Assembly (NCBI GenBank): GCA_902494465.1 | Contig: CABUTH010000030.1 | Coordinates: forward strand, 1-15,986 | From: an uncultured Collinsella sp. | GTDB lineage: Bacteria > Actinomycetota > Coriobacteriia > Coriobacteriales > Coriobacteriaceae | Length of the DNA: 15,986 nucleotides | Direction: 5' to 3' | In this document: in pieces, positions 15,540 through 15,986 of the stretch | How positions within the stretch are numbered: position 1 is the stretch's first letter | How the letters are laid out: every line of letters starts with the position of its first letter | Position numbers and translations under genes: made by a program | The notes under the pieces: generated by a model | What the model saw: the letters and a program-made list of their open reading frames with translations, nothing else | Told to the model about the DNA's origin: nothing | Databases searched by the model: none

Positions 15540-15568
15540 ACTATACGCGCATCGGGAGCGTATTTCCA
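15540..15568 (-). promoter_or_regulatory. Probable promoter for the rplE operon
   Basis: TGGAAA (15563-15568, four of six consensus matches) and TATAGT (15540-15545, five of six) are exactly 17 bp apart on the minus strand, about 140 bp before rplE. It is the best promoter-like match I found in the 311-bp gap and would explain how the block is transcribed without the usual upstream genes. Confidence 0.6.
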
Positions 15569-15629
15569 GAAAAACCTCGTCTGCCTGCACAACTCCACAA
15601 CTCCCCCGCACAAATTGATCCCAAAAAGC

Positions 15630-15696
15630 AGTTGCGGTGAAATAGGGACTGTTTGGCGGCCTAACAGGCTTAAACAGTCCGTATTTCACCGCAACT
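15630..15696. repeat. 67-bp imperfect palindrome (possible mobile or REP-like element, or terminator)
   Basis: The outer arms are a perfect 15-bp inverted pair (15630-15644 with 15682-15696, agttgcggtgaaata). After one G-G mismatch there are 9 further perfect pairs (15646-15654 with 15672-15680, ggactgttt). The 17-nt centre can form a small gcct/aggc hairpin. On the minus strand TTTTT follows two bases past the outer arm, so it may also terminate the XdhC-family gene that ends 18 bp away. Its length exceeds that of a normal terminator. No second copy is in the window. Confidence 0.75.
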
Positions 15697-15713
15697 TATT
15701 GGTGGGGATCCGA

Positions 15714-15986
15714 TTAGCGCTTGCGGGGGACGAGTTTGGTGCGGCGCAGGTGGATCATCTCGGCGGCGATGGAGATGGCGATCTCCTTGGGGTCCTCGGC
15801 CTCGATGGCAACGCCGATCGGAAGGTGCAGCTCGTCGATCTGGTCCTGCGTAAAACCTTCCTGCTCCAGGCGGGCACGCACAAAGGCCGTCTTGCGGCGC
15901 GAACCCAGACAGCCCAGATAGGCAGGCTTGGCACGCATGGCCTGAATCACCACGTCGATATCGGACTTGTGACCCGCCGTGGCGAC
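15714..15986 (-). CDS. XdhC/CoxI family protein, C-terminal part (5' end cut off by the window)
   Basis: The 90 visible residues match the C-terminal Rossmann-like domain of XdhC/CoxI proteins: TAGHKSDIDVVIQAM, then PAYLGCLGSRRKTAFVRARL, then LHLPIGVAIEAEDPKEIAISIAAEMI. These proteins help mature molybdenum hydroxylases such as xanthine dehydrogenase by handling or sulfurating the molybdenum cofactor. The usual N-terminal CxxGG-type region lies beyond the window, and a fused partner domain cannot be excluded. The frame is open to the window edge, so the GTG at 15953 is internal, not the start. Presence next to a ribosomal operon suggests that a metabolic locus abuts it. Confidence 0.9.
   Translation of the reverse strand, partial: VATAGHKSDIDVVIQAMRAKPAYLGCLGSRRKTAFVRARLEQEGFTQDQIDELHLPIGVAIEAEDPKEIAISIAAEMIHLRRTKLVPRKR

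Noticed and set aside
15372..15689. 105-codon minus-strand frame across the gap upstream of rplE
   Set aside because: It begins inside the palindrome, overlaps the rplE start in another frame, has no ribosome-binding site and no recognisable domain, and covers the promoter and structured leader.
1..15986. CRISPR array, tRNA or rRNA genes, insertion sequences, prophage or defence genes
   Set aside because: None was seen: no regularly spaced repeats, cloverleaf-like sequences, transposase or integrase motifs, or known defence domains on either strand.

Overview
The window is high in G+C and looks like the chromosome of an actinomycete of the class Coriobacteriia, probably close to Collinsella. 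That placement is an inference from base composition, the protein sequences and the acidic/Thr/Gly/Pro-tailed penicillin-binding protein; no 16S rRNA or other decisive marker is present.

About two thirds of the window (roughly 5.6-15.4 kb) is one long minus-strand block of translation and secretion genes in the near-universal order, read right to left: rplE-rpsN-rpsH-rplF-rplR-rpsE-rpmD-rplO-secY-adk-map-infA-rpmJ-rpsM-rpsK-rpsD-rpoA-rplQ. It ends at a strong intrinsic terminator (5621-5651), beyond which truA follows on the same strand. Genes are packed with 2-35 bp gaps or short overlaps (adk/map 4 bp, rplO/secY 7 bp). The exceptions are a few longer gaps that hold hairpins or likely internal promoters (before rpmJ, before infA, rplF-rplR, rpsH-rpsN, rpsN-rplE). 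Together the block supplies 30S and 50S proteins, the Sec channel, adenylate kinase, N-terminal Met removal, IF1 and the RNA polymerase alpha subunit.

The right end is the least ordinary part. The usual partners upstream of rplE (rplX, rplN) are absent. Instead there is a 311-bp region without a credible gene, holding a good promoter candidate, a structured leader of about 130 nt and a long imperfect palindrome. The 3' part of an XdhC/CoxI-family gene follows and runs off the edge.

The left end (1-4.6 kb) holds the 5' part of a U32-family gene on the minus strand; a class A penicillin-binding protein on the plus strand; convergent terminators; argR with two dyad-symmetric sequences upstream; and a family-2-like glycosyltransferase with a weakened metal-binding motif.

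Most of the window is conserved core genome. I did not find a clearly new multi-gene system. The best leads are the rplE-proximal operon break with its structured leader, and the 67-bp palindromic element.
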